A DNA stretch of 64,000 bases from Perognathus longimembris pacificus. Lineage: Eukaryota > Chordata > Mammalia > Rodentia > Heteromyidae. Below, piece by piece: positions 44,941-54,386 of the stretch. The notes under the pieces were generated by a model. That model saw only the letters and a list, made by a program, of their open reading frames with translations, made no database searches and was not told where the DNA came from. A program made the translations under genes and the position numbers. The stretch lies in assembly GCF_023159225.1 (NCBI RefSeq), contig NC_063161.1, positions 69,654,767-69,718,766 of the forward strand, given 5' to 3'. Position 1 is the stretch's first letter; each line of letters opens with the position of its first letter.

Positions 44941-45451
44941 TGTCGGGAGCCGAGCTAGCAGCTAAGCTCATCCTGACCTCTGGCTGTGCCGATGTCGCCA
45001 GAATGTCGGGAGCCAAACTTGCAGCTAGATTCATTCTCACATCTGGCTGTGCTGTTATCGCTAGGATGTGCTAGATGCAAGGACCTTTGTTCACTGCCAC
45101 TATCTGGAATTGCTTTGCTATTGTCCGCACCTTGCTATGTCCACTGGAGTAGATTCCTATGTTAATCTACCTTATCCTGTGTTTACTGTAATCAAATGTT
45201 TGTGAACTTCAAAGCCCCTTTGTGTTCTTAAATTTTAACAACCCTATGCTATTCCCTGGTTCCAAAACTGCATATAAGCTGGAAGTTAAGAATAAAGTTG
45301 GCTGCAGTCTTGAGTTTCAATCTCGAGATGCAGACCTCCCGTACCCCATCTTTGCCTCTTGTCTTTTTTCTCTTGTCTTGTATTTTTCCTTTTCCTTAAT
45401 CCTCGCTGCCCTCAGTCAGGATTCCCGTTCACTGCCGGCTAGCTCGGCAGG
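44941..45451 (+). repeat. ERV 5' LTR
   Basis: Begins TGTCGGGAGCC. U3 opens with a 63-bp unit repeated imperfectly (44941-45003, then from 45004). A TATA-like CATATAAG lies at 45271-45278 and AATAAA at 45291-45296, giving U3-R-U5 order. It ends GGCAGG just before the primer site. Confidence 0.9.
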
Positions 45452-45453
45452 TG

Positions 45454-45471
45454 TGGCGCCCGAACAGGGAC
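45454..45471 (+). other. Retroviral primer-binding site, tRNA-Lys3 type
   Basis: An 18-base match TGGCGCCCGAACAGGGAC, complementary to the 3' end of tRNA-Lys3, the primer used by MMTV and lentiviruses. It follows the LTR after a 2-4 base spacer. Confidence 0.9.
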
Positions 45472-45599
45472 CTGAAGCCTGGGATGATGGCAGAGGACCC
45501 CCGCTCAGGTAAGGACGTCCTATCAATTGGGAAGGAGAGCGGGAGGAGAGAGTATAGTCGGGAGTAAGAAATTATGGGATAAAGTAAAGGCTGCATGCT

Positions 45600-45739
45600 A
45601 TACGTGCAGGCCCCCAAAGGCATGCTTAATGCCCGGGCAGTAAAAGTTGGCCAAAGTCACTTAGAACATTTCTTTTACTTTATTGAGGAAGCATGCCCCC
45701 AGTTCCTGGAGGAAGGAACCAATAACTTAGAAACATAGC

Positions 45740-45793
<54 letters not shown>

Positions 45794-46240
45794 ATTATGA
45801 TGCAATTGGCCCTGAAAAAACCTCAGTGGATGCTATTATTCTTTGGTATCTGGTCCGAGATTGCTTAGATCCTAGACATAAACAGATTATATTTCTTCAG
45901 TTGATTGGAGAAACTGAACAGGGATCTGATGAGTGTTGCCCAGCCCTGGGAGCGTATGCTGCTGCCCGGGAAGAGCTGAGAAAATTAACAAGACCTGAAC
46001 CCACTGGGCTAGACATTAAGGAAGACTCAGATGGCTCAGACACTGAGGAGAAATTATGCAATGAGCCTACTAAAGATAGATTGACCCATGTTGAGAATAT
46101 GTTGAAATCAGTTATAGCTCTATTATCACAGCTTCATCCAGAACAACAAACTCCTTTAAAGAGAGTCCTGGCAGACTTACAGCTCTCCTAGGTGCAGGCT
46201 ACTCGCAGGGGGGAGGAACCTGAGGCTAGGGAAATGCTAA
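45600..46240 (+). pseudogene. gag: ERV gag fragment (matrix region)
   Basis: The 45600-45735 stretch encodes a matrix-like segment (HFFYFIEEACPQFLEEG-like reading across 45655-45715). A (GA)n run interrupts it at 45742-45790. Frame resumes at 45826 with a 121-codon open segment (VDAIILWYLVRDCLDP-like start) ending at 46191. No capsid or nucleocapsid Cys-His box follows. The matrix assignment is by general resemblance and position after the primer site. Confidence 0.6.
45742..45790 (+). repeat. (GA)n microsatellite within ERV gag
   Basis: About 24 GA dinucleotides interrupt the gag reading frame. Confidence 0.97.
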
Positions 46241-47447
46241 CACCACCGAGGTAACTTCTCCTGACCGAGCGCTTTATTTCCATCCACCACGACAGATTTG
46301 AAACCCCAACCAGGGTGAGTGACCATTAGACTGGAGCTTACATTTTCCATAAATCCACTGGGCTAGGTCAAGGAGATCAGCAATTGTGGGTGTTTGGAGA
46401 CAACTGATCTCTAGTTCAGCTCAGCTGGTTGCTCGTCAAATCTAAGTTGCTTCAGGAAAGCTGCTCAAGTTTGAGCCCAATCTTATATATTTGGAATATT
46501 TTGCAGGACTTACCTAACTTCTATGAGTGCTCAGGCAGATGAAGTTCTATCTCTTTTTCTGCCTCCCTCTAAACTCTGCCTGCCTGCCTGTGACATAGGA
46601 TGGGTATCGATATTTGTTTAACATCTGCTTTAAAAGACTCAAAGAAAGGTTTTCTATTCTTGTTATTGATGTTAAGTTTGGAGACTCAGTTAAATTCTGC
46701 TTGTTTGGCTAAATCGTAAGCTTTCTCTAGCATTGAGCACATGGTCAACAATAGGATTGGTTGGGGTGGAAGCCTGCGCATCCCCCAGGTGACAAGCATG
46801 CCAAATTCCTGGAGGCTGGGCAGGGACTTGGAGTCCGGTGGCCTTGCATTTCAAAGGTGTCTTACAATTCAAATGCTGGAAGATGAAGGTGTCTTACTGT
46901 GAGCTCACTGTCTGTGTTCATGTCCTGTCTCCCATAAGCTCCCCTTGGTAGCTAAACTGGTTTCTCAAAATGTGGCTTCTTGGATGATCTGAAAATTTTG
47001 GTTTGCTGAAAAGGTTTTTTTGTTTACTATCTAACCACGTGGTTCTAGAATATAGGCAAAATAATATCATTTGCCACTGGAATTCCAGAAAAACGTACAT
47101 GGCCAATTAAGGAACAATTCTAAGCGCGCCCCAAAATGTGTGCACATTGTCTGTATGTGTATGTATGTCTGTCTATGTCTGTCTGTTGGTAAAACTTAAA
47201 AACAAAACAAAAAACAGGTTTTAAGCCCAAACTGATCATGTTTGGGAGCAAACAAATGTGTCTAAGAAAAACTCCAAAAGGTTTTAATATACAGCACGTG
47301 ATATAAGTACAATAATGTACAACCAGTGTGTTATTCTTTATGTCTGTCTAGGCTAAGAGTCAAGTGTACATCTAATCCTGACAATTCTTTGGTATAGACT
47401 AAGATTTTGCTCCTTCATTTCTTTTTTTTTCTTTTTCTTTTTTTTTT

Positions 47448-47640
47448 GGCCAGTCCTGGGCCTTGGACTCAGGGCCTGAGCACTGTCCCTGGCTTCTTCC
47501 CGCTCAAGGCTAGCACTCTGCCACTTGAGTCACAGCGCCACTTCTGGCCATTTTCTGTATATGTGGTGCTGGAGAATCGAACCTAGGGCCTCATGTATAT
47601 AAGGCAGGCACTCTTGCCACTAGGCCATATCCCCAGCCCC
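47448..47640 (-). repeat. IDL-Geo SINE inside ERV
   Basis: Reverse dimer with flanking 'catttcttttttt' on both sides, taken as target duplication. Confidence 0.93.
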
Positions 47641-47984
47641 ATTTCTTTTTTTTCTTTTTTAGCTGTGCTCTCATAAACTCTTTAAGATCAAGGGACCAGA
47701 GTCATTTTGAAATAACTGCACAGATGTGACTATTAACCTAAATTTTCCGGACCCCAAATTAGCATTTTGCTTTATAGGATACAGGTTGACAAGTGTGTTA
47801 GCTGAGTGGACCGTGGCAGTCTATGGCTACGGAAAGTTGCCTCCACAGTCAGCTCCCAAACTGGGAGTTGTTTGTGACTCAGAAACTGCCCTGGCTGCTA
47901 CAGAGAGCAGACTTGGTTGGCCTTCAATCTGTGTGGATTTTGTGACTAGAAAGATGGTTAAAGGCCCAAGCCTTCTAAAATCTG

Positions 47985-48199
47985 TTTTTTTTTTTTTTTT
48001 TTTTTTTTGGCCAGTCCTGGGCCTTGGACTCAGGGCCTGAGCACTGTCCCTGGCTTCTTCCCGCTCAAGGCTAGCACTCTGCCACTTGAGCCACAGCGCC
48101 ACTTCTGGCCGTTTTCTGTATATGTGGTGCTGGGGAATCGAACCTAGGGCCTCGTGTATCCGAGGCAGGCACTCTTGCCACTAGGCTATATCCCCAGCC
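47985..48199 (-). repeat. IDL-Geo SINE inside ERV
   Basis: Reverse dimer starting with a 24-T run, flanked by 'taaaatctg' on both sides. Very similar in sequence to the copy 350 bases to its left. Confidence 0.93.
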
Positions 48200-48599
48200 G
48201 TAAAATCTGTTTTAAAATGCCCTTAACCAGTCTGTGTAGAAATTTACAGGCAACAAGCAGGAAATGTGACAGCCTATTCAGGGAACTCTACTACAGCCTT
48301 ATCCAGATGCAAGCCATCTCTCCTGCTGGCCTGCTAATTTGGGATGGAAGACACAGCCACTTCAGATCCACTGAAGCTGAGACTTTTATTGTTATTCATT
48401 TGTTTTCTCTTTCACGTGCCAGTAAGGTAGGGTTAAATAATATGATTTAACAGCACATGGATCCCATTCAGTCTGCTGTTCTTTAAGTGTTACAGCAAAA
48501 CTCTGGCAACTACTTGTTGGTCAATTCTTAGCAACTTACAGGTAATCTCTACTACTCCTTTTGTTCTCCTGCTGCTTCATTTGGAAATAAAAAGGGGCT

Positions 48600-49320
48600 T
48601 TATTGGATAAGACTCCTTGGACAGTTAAAACAAGATCTCACCTCTTTGGGGTTAATAATAGCTAGTGAAAAGGTGCAAGAGCATCCTCCGTATACTTATC
48701 TTGGTCATATTTTGGGTCCTTATTATTTTACTAGTCAGAAATTACAGGTTAAGACTTCCCATTTGCGTACTTTGCATGATTTTTAAAAATTTCTGGGAGA
48801 TATTAATTGGCTTCACCCTTATCTTAAATTATCCACAGCTGAATTAAAACCCTTATTTGATCTATTAAAGGAGGACCCTGACCCTACATCTCCCAGAGAA
48901 ATGACAACTGAAGCAACTAAAGCCTTAAGCATAGTAAATTCTGCCATTTCTTCCCAACATATAAATGATATTGATTACTCAGCCCCTTGGGAAGCTTATA
49001 TTTTAACTACACCTCATTCTCCAACAGCGGTCCTTTGGCAGAAGGGACCCCTTTTTGCGGCTTTCCTTGCCTGCCACTCCTTCAAAAGTGTTAACTCCTT
49101 ATTATGAATTGGTAGCCACCTTAGTCCATATGTGCCGTGTGGAATCTTGTAAGTATCTTGGACGAGATCCACAGGTTATTTATATCCCCTATACTTTACA
49201 GCAGCAAGAATGGCTTTATACTCATTGTGATTCCTGGGCCATTGCTTGGGCCAATTTTGTGGGCACAATTTCACATCATTGTCCCTCCAACAAATTACTT
49301 CACTTTGCCTCTTCTTACCA
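48600..49320 (+). pseudogene. pol: ERV pol fragment: RT palm end, thumb and connection
   Basis: The conserved 'YLGHIL' block lies at about 48695-48720, followed by an in-frame stop near 48784, a 'LGDINW' segment (48795) and the 'PTSPRE' thumb region (48885). The catalytic YxDD region lies upstream and is missing. The open stretch after 48901 ends at 49105 and continues in another frame to 49324. RNase H is absent: connection sequence is followed almost directly by integrase. Confidence 0.8.
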
Positions 49321-49329
49321 TTAAGTGAG

Positions 49330-50238
49330 GGCAATGCTATTACGGATGAGGCTACCCAAATTTTTCTCTCTCAAATTGACTTGGCAAAGCAATCACATGC
49401 TTCCCACCATCAAAACAGTCGTGCCTTACGTCAGCAATTTCATATCACACGTGAGGCGGCTCATTAAATTGTAAAAACTTGTCCCAACTGTGCTACCTTC
49501 CTGCCTGTGCCCTCCAATGGCATTAACCCCCGAGGCTTAGTGGCCAACCATGTTTGGCAAATGGATGTTACCCACATCCCCTCTTTTGGAAGGTTCCACT
49601 TTGTCCATGTTACAATAGACACTTACAGGGCTGGAGATATAGCCTAGTGGCAACAGTGCCTGCCTCGGATACAATAGACACTTACTCTAATTTTATTATG
49701 GCTACTCCTCTTAGCGGGGAAGCCGGCAAACATTGTATCTCCCATGCCTTACGCTGCTTTGCTACTATGGGACTTCCTAAACAAATTAAAACTGATAATG
49801 GTCCGGGATATGTTGGATGAGCTTTTCAAACTTTTTGCAAATCTTACCAAATTGTTCACTCTACAGGAATTCCCTATAGTCCTCATGGTCAAGGAATTGT
49901 CGAACGGGCCAATGGTTTGTTAAAACATCAAATTTCTAAATTAAAAGGGGGGGAACGATACCCCTTCTCTCCTGTTAATATACTTTCTCATGCTTTATTC
50001 ATACAAATTTTTTTTAAATTTGGACTGCAATGGCCACTCTGCAGCACAGCGGTTCTGGGAAAAGAGAGAGCAAAGAGCTTTTGCCCAAGTTAAGTGGAAA
50101 GATCCTTTAACAAGTGCTTGGCACGGGCCCGATCCGGTACTGACATGGGGTCGAGGACATGTCTGTGTTTTTTCACAGGATGAATATGATGCCTGCTGGC
50201 TACCTGAGCATTGTGTTTGGATTGTGGAAACTCATTAG
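49330..50238 (+). pseudogene. pol: ERV integrase fragment interrupted by a 44-bp SINE piece
   Basis: The N-terminal HHCC zinc domain is recognisable (His-His near 49400, Cys pair near 49480), with a stop (TAA) inside it near 49465. The core keeps D (QMDVTH, 49560), D (TDNGPGY, 49790) and E (VERANG, 49900), the D,D-35-E triad. A stop after GYVG (49818) and the 44-bp insert at 49627-49670 break the frame. The C-terminal part runs to 50238 and overlaps env in another frame. Nonfunctional. Confidence 0.85.
49627..49670 (+). repeat. Tailless truncated IDL SINE insertion with 15-bp duplication
   Basis: Exactly the first part of the IDL monomer, stopping at 'tgcctcggat', with no Geo half and no A tail. 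It is flanked by perfect copies of 'acaatagacacttac' (49612-49626 and 49671-49685). Confidence 0.93.
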
Positions 50239-51537
50239 AATGGTACAAGCGCTGACCCACTGGGCTTACGTGCCAGATCCACCAATTGTGCACCCTGCGA
50301 CCTGGGAGGGAGCTGAGGTGTGCATCCATGTCAATAGATCAGCGTACGGTACAGCTCCAGACCCTTTTGTCCAACACGTTAAGATGGGAGATTTTGCAGC
50401 TTCTGGCACTGGAACCCCTTTATGCTTTACAACTGACTCCAACAGTTATATTCCAGGCTGTACTGTAATGCAATCCATAAATCATAGAATTTGGATTCCT
50501 GATAATAGTCAAGTATATTATATACGAATGACTTCATTGCCTACTGGGTTCCCTGTACATGCCAATTCTACCTCGTCCTTCATGATACCTCGCTGCATCA
50601 ACTCCTCTCAAATTGCAGAATCCATGGGAGAACTGCACCCCATAAAGTGTAGACATGATCATCCTTTTATAAGCAATATTTCAGGAACAAATTCTCAGCT
50701 GACAGACTGGTCCGGAGCGAATCTCACCAACAAGTACAACCCAGGTCTGTGGTGGATTTATGGACACCCTCAATGTCATGTCTGGATGTTAGTGGCTTCC
50801 CTGAACAATATCTCCTGGCCCACTTCTACTTCTTTAAAAAAATATTATGAGTTGTGTAACACCCCCTTATGCTATTATGTATGGACCTTTTAATATTTCT
50901 ATAGGAGCCATGTATTTCAATGTTACTTGCACTAACTGTTCTTTTACAAATTGCTTGTATAGTGGTCTTACTGATTCTGTAATTGTTATTAAGTAACCAC
51001 CATTTGTTATGCTTCCTGTAAACTTATCTGAAGCTTGGTATGAGGAAACAGGTATTCAAGTGTTAAAACATTTAAAAGAGCTTAATGCGCCCTAGACGAT
51101 TTGTAGGGCTACTAATAGCAGGCATTGTAGCCTTTATTTCCTTAGCTGCCTCTGCTACAGCAGCTACTGTGGCTTTAACACAAAGTGTGCAGACAGCTCA
51201 CTATGTTAATCAGCTTGCTCATAATACCACGCAAGCCCTGCACTTTCAAGGCAGGATTGATGATAAGGTAGAACAAAAATTAGAAGCATTGTATGAATCT
51301 GTGTTGTCACTGGGAGAACAAATTCGTGCCTTACAAACTTTGCAACGGGGGCTGGGGATATAGCCTAGTGGCAAGAGTGCCTGCCTCGGATACACGAGGC
51401 CCTAGGTTCGATTCCCCAGCACCACATATACAGAAAACGGACAGAAGCGGCGCTGTGGCTCAAGTGGCAGAGTGCTAGCCTTGAGCTGGAAGAAGCCAGG
51501 GACAGTGCTCAGGCCCTGAGTCCAAGGCCCACGACTG

Positions 51538-51584
<47 letters not shown>

Positions 51585-52087
51585 AAACTTTGCAACGGGT
51601 GCGCTGTCATGCTGGGTTTGACTTTATTTGTGTGACCCTCCATAAGTATAATGGGTCAAGTTATCCTTGGGAACAAGTTGTAGCACATCTAAATGGTATT
51701 TGGCACCATAGTAACTTGTCCTTAGATCTCTTTCAACTCCATAGACAAATAGCCGGACTAGAACAGGCTCCGCCTTTGGACTCTAAAGTGGCAGAAACAG
51801 CAAAAGAACTGTTTGAACAACTTCAACAGTATGTCTCTTCCTTAACTTGCGTTACGGGGCCGCTAATGACATTGCTCGGCCCAGGGATACTTTTGCTGAT
51901 GGCTTTCCTATGCCTTCCTTGCATTGTACGCATATTGCAAAACTCTTTCATGAGTTTAGCCAGCCAGCTGCATAAGATCAAGCTCCAAGTGAATGAACTT
52001 TCCCCGAGAGGAACCGCAGCCAGAGACAGGTATGAGGCGGTACCAGCCTTGACTGGCCTAAGACATGGGGCTTCAGCATTGCTCTGA
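50159..52087 (+). pseudogene. env: ERV envelope gene, frameshifted and SINE-interrupted
   Basis: A surface-subunit-like open stretch runs 50159-50893 with several N-glycosylation sequons and spaced Cys residues. It is shorter than typical class II SU and loses frame near 50880, with a further stop at about 50994. The transmembrane subunit follows: a basic RxRR-type cleavage motif at about 51088, a hydrophobic Ala/Gly-rich fusion-peptide-like segment, a heptad-rich helix, an IDL-Geo SINE at 51350-51582, then the second half with a membrane anchor (about 51870-51940) and tail ending at 52087. Stops, frameshift and insertion mean no intact Env can be made from this copy. Confidence 0.82.
51350..51582 (+). 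repeat. Very young IDL-Geo SINE in ERV env
   Basis: Full dimer with an uninterrupted tail of about 41 A and a perfect 17-bp duplication ('acaaactttgcaacggg') at 51333-51349 and 51583-51599. Confidence 0.97.
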
Positions 52088-52161
52088 AGTTGACCCTAAG
52101 ACGGGTAAGGCAGGCTGGGGTACCCACCCCACCTAAGACAGGCGGGTTCGCTTCTTTTAAT

Positions 52162-52175
52162 AAAAAGACGGGGGA
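52162..52175 (+). other. ERV polypurine tract
   Basis: Purine-rich 'aaaaagacggggga' (only one pyrimidine) sits immediately before the 3' LTR, the expected plus-strand primer position. Confidence 0.75.
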
Positions 52176-52177
52176 AC

Positions 52178-52688
52178 TGTCCGGAGCCGAGCTAGCAGCT
52201 AAGCTCATCCTGACCTCTGGCTGTGCCGATGTTGCCAGAATGTCGGGAGCCAAACTTGCAGCTAGATTCATTCTCACATCTGGCTGTGCTGTTATCGCTA
52301 GGATGTGCTAGATGCAAGGACCTTTGTTCATGGCCACTATCTGGAATTGCTTTGCTATTGTCCGCACCTTGCTATGTCCGCTGGAGTAGATTCCTGTGTT
52401 AATCTACTTTATCCTGTGTTTACTGTAATCAAATGTTTGTGAACTTCAAAGCCCCTTTGTGTTCTTAAATTTTAACAACCCTATGCTATTCCCTGGTTCC
52501 AAAACTGCATATAAGCTGGAAGTTAAGAATAAAGTTGGCTGCAGTCTTGAGTTTCAATCTCGAGATGCAGACCTCCCGTACCCCATCTTTGCCTCTTGTC
52601 TTTTTTCTCTTGTCTTGTATTTTTCCTTTTCCTTAATCCTCGCCACCCCTCAGTCAGGATTCCCGTTCACTGCCGGCTGGCTCGCAGG
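52178..52688 (+). repeat. ERV 3' LTR
   Basis: Same 511-bp length and architecture as the 5' LTR, including the 63-bp tandem unit (52178-52240 and from 52241), a TATA-like box near 52508-52515 and AATAAA at 52528-52533. The second base triplet reads TCC rather than TCG. Confidence 0.9.
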
Positions 52689-53260
52689 TGAATGGATGCA
52701 AAAAATGTGATACCTATACACAATGGAATGCTACATAGCGATAATAATGGTATTCGCAGGGAAAAGGGTCAGATCTTGAACAAATAATGTTGAGCAAGAC
52801 AAGCATAGAACACAGAAAACAAAGGGGCATGGTCTCCTTGATATATGAATGGGGGGGGGAGAAAACAATAGAGATCAGGTCTGTAAAACAACAAACTTCT
52901 TTTCAAATGGTATTTCTACATGTTTGGGTCAGCAAATTTTCATTATGTATCTAAAACCAAACAATTACTAAACAAACATAAAAAGGTCTAGGATAGACTT
53001 ATCAGAGGATCACAATAGCTCAACAGCTATGTACATATGATTATATAAGATGAGGCTAAGCAAAATGAACTCCAAGAGAAGGAAACAGGAGGATTTTATT
53101 GTTATGTTTAATGTACTAGATGAATTTCCCTTGGTGTACCCCATGTGGTCACCGCATATGATTTTGGTACACTGGATACTGTATATCAATGCTTATCTGA
53201 ACTAAGGGAGGGAAAGAAAAATGAGGGTATAACAGATATGACAAGAAATGTACTCACGGG

Positions 53261-53462
53261 GCTGGGGATATGGCCTAGTGGCAAGAGTGCTTGCCTCCTA
53301 GACATGAAGCCCTGGGTTCGATTCCCCAGCACCACATATACAAAAAACGGCCAGAAGTGGCACTGTGGCTCAAGTTGCAGAGTGCTAGCCTTGAGCAAAA
53401 AGAAGCCAGGGGCAGTGCTCAGGCCCTGAGTACAAGGCTCAGGACTGGCAAAAAAATAAAAA
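53261..53462 (+). repeat. IDL-Geo SINE in L1 3' part, perfect target duplication
   Basis: Complete dimer flanked by 'aagaaatgtactcac' (53243-53257 and 53463-53477). Confidence 0.95.
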
Positions 53463-53771
53463 AAGAAATGTACTCACTACCTTATTATGTAACTGTACCC
53501 CCTCTGTACATCACTTTGTCAGTAAAATTTAATTTAAAAAAAAGAAATGTTAAAAAAAGAAAAAGAAAATTCATTTTTAACTGGCATTGGTGGGTTCCCA
53601 GGAAATTTTTGACTTTATTTCTGAACTTTTAACAGTGATCATCTTTCCAGTAATCTGTCCCTATATCATGTGAGTACAGTCATCCTGTGTGCTTCAATAG
53701 TTTCCCCACTGGAGCAACATCTAGACATATAAAAACTTCCGGACAGAAAGTCTTCACCACCTCACTGGTAT

Positions 53772-54150
53772 GTATGGGTGTGCCAATTACTGGGACTTAA
53801 GAACTCAGGCCCTCCCTCACGCACATGCTTGGCTTTTTACTCAAGGATGGCACTCTTATCACAGGAGCCACACTTCTACTTCTGGCCTTTTTTTTTTTTT
53901 TTTTTTTGCTAGTCCTGGGGCTTGAACTCGGGGCCTGAGTACTGTTGCTGGCTTCTTTTTGCTCAAGGCTAGTACTCTACCTCTTGAGCCACTGCCACTT
54001 CTGGCTTTTTTCTATTTATGTGGTGCTGAGGAATTGAACCCAGGCTTCATGCATGCAAGGTAAGCACTCTACCACTAAGCTACATTCCCAGCCCTACTTC
54101 TAGCTTTTCACTGGTTAATTATCGCTCAGTCTCAGATTTTTCTGCCTGGT
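53772..54150 (-). repeat. B1-Geo SINE split by an IDL-Geo insertion (53908-54095)
   Basis: The outer reverse copy is interrupted at 'cttctacttctggcc' and resumes at 'cttctagctttt'. A (CA)n tract follows at about 54160-54195. Confidence 0.65.
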
Positions 54151-54386
54151 TGTGCATACATGCGCACACACACAAGCACGCACACACACACACAATTATA
54201 AAACAAAACCTTAGCGGAGTAATTAAAAGAGGTAAGATTCATTCTAAAAACAGAGGTAGGAGTACAGATGACAAACAAGAAAGTTGGTCACATGCGCCCA
54301 CACTCATCATTAAACACTTACACACAGCATCATGTCTGCAGGAAGCTTCTTTATCCTCCCATGAACACAGGTGACACATAAGTATA

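Larger units (their letters stand above)
46320..48440 (+). other. Unassigned internal block of the ERV with two SINE insertions
   Basis: Excluding the two reverse IDL-Geo SINEs (47448-47640 and 47985-48199), about 1.7 kb shows no convincing retroviral reading frame on either strand. The block is AT-rich, includes 'tgtctgtctatgtctgtctg' simple sequence (47160-47185) and short ORFs (47726-47980) that match nothing I know. It sits exactly where capsid, protease and the RT N-terminus should be. Confidence 0.55.
44941..52688 (+). mobile_element. Class II (betaretrovirus-like) endogenous provirus, defective
   Basis: Two near-identical 511-bp LTRs (44941-45451 and 52178-52688, about a dozen differences by eye) enclose a tRNA-Lys3-type primer site, partial gag, partial pol, env pieces and a polypurine tract (about 52162-52175). 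The L1 bases TGAATG occur at both ends (44935-44940 and 52689-52694), a 6-bp duplication as expected for betaretroviruses. If the LTR is taken to end at the CA two bases earlier, the duplication is 8 bp with one mismatch. Most of gag, all of protease, the reverse transcriptase N-terminal half and RNase H are missing. Remaining genes carry frameshifts and stops, and four SINE-derived inserts interrupt the body. It cannot encode a full virus. Confidence 0.92.
43255..53545 (+). mobile_element. 5'-truncated LINE-1, interrupted by an ERV and two SINEs
   Basis: L1 sequence on the plus strand runs 43255-44940 and resumes at 52695, continuing to an A-rich end near 53520-53568. The part before the ERV encodes the C-terminal third of ORF2: the end of the reverse transcriptase, then the region with the CHC-type '[17 protein letters not shown]' block (about 44660-44715). 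The element lacks its 5' half. Insert order inferred from nesting: L1 first, then the ERV at 44941 and IDL-Geo SINEs at 43520-43721 and 53261-53462. Confidence 0.88.

Noticed and set aside
47726..48040. 104-codon ORF as a retained ERV gene
   Set aside because: No retroviral motif was found, and it ends in a SINE poly-T run.
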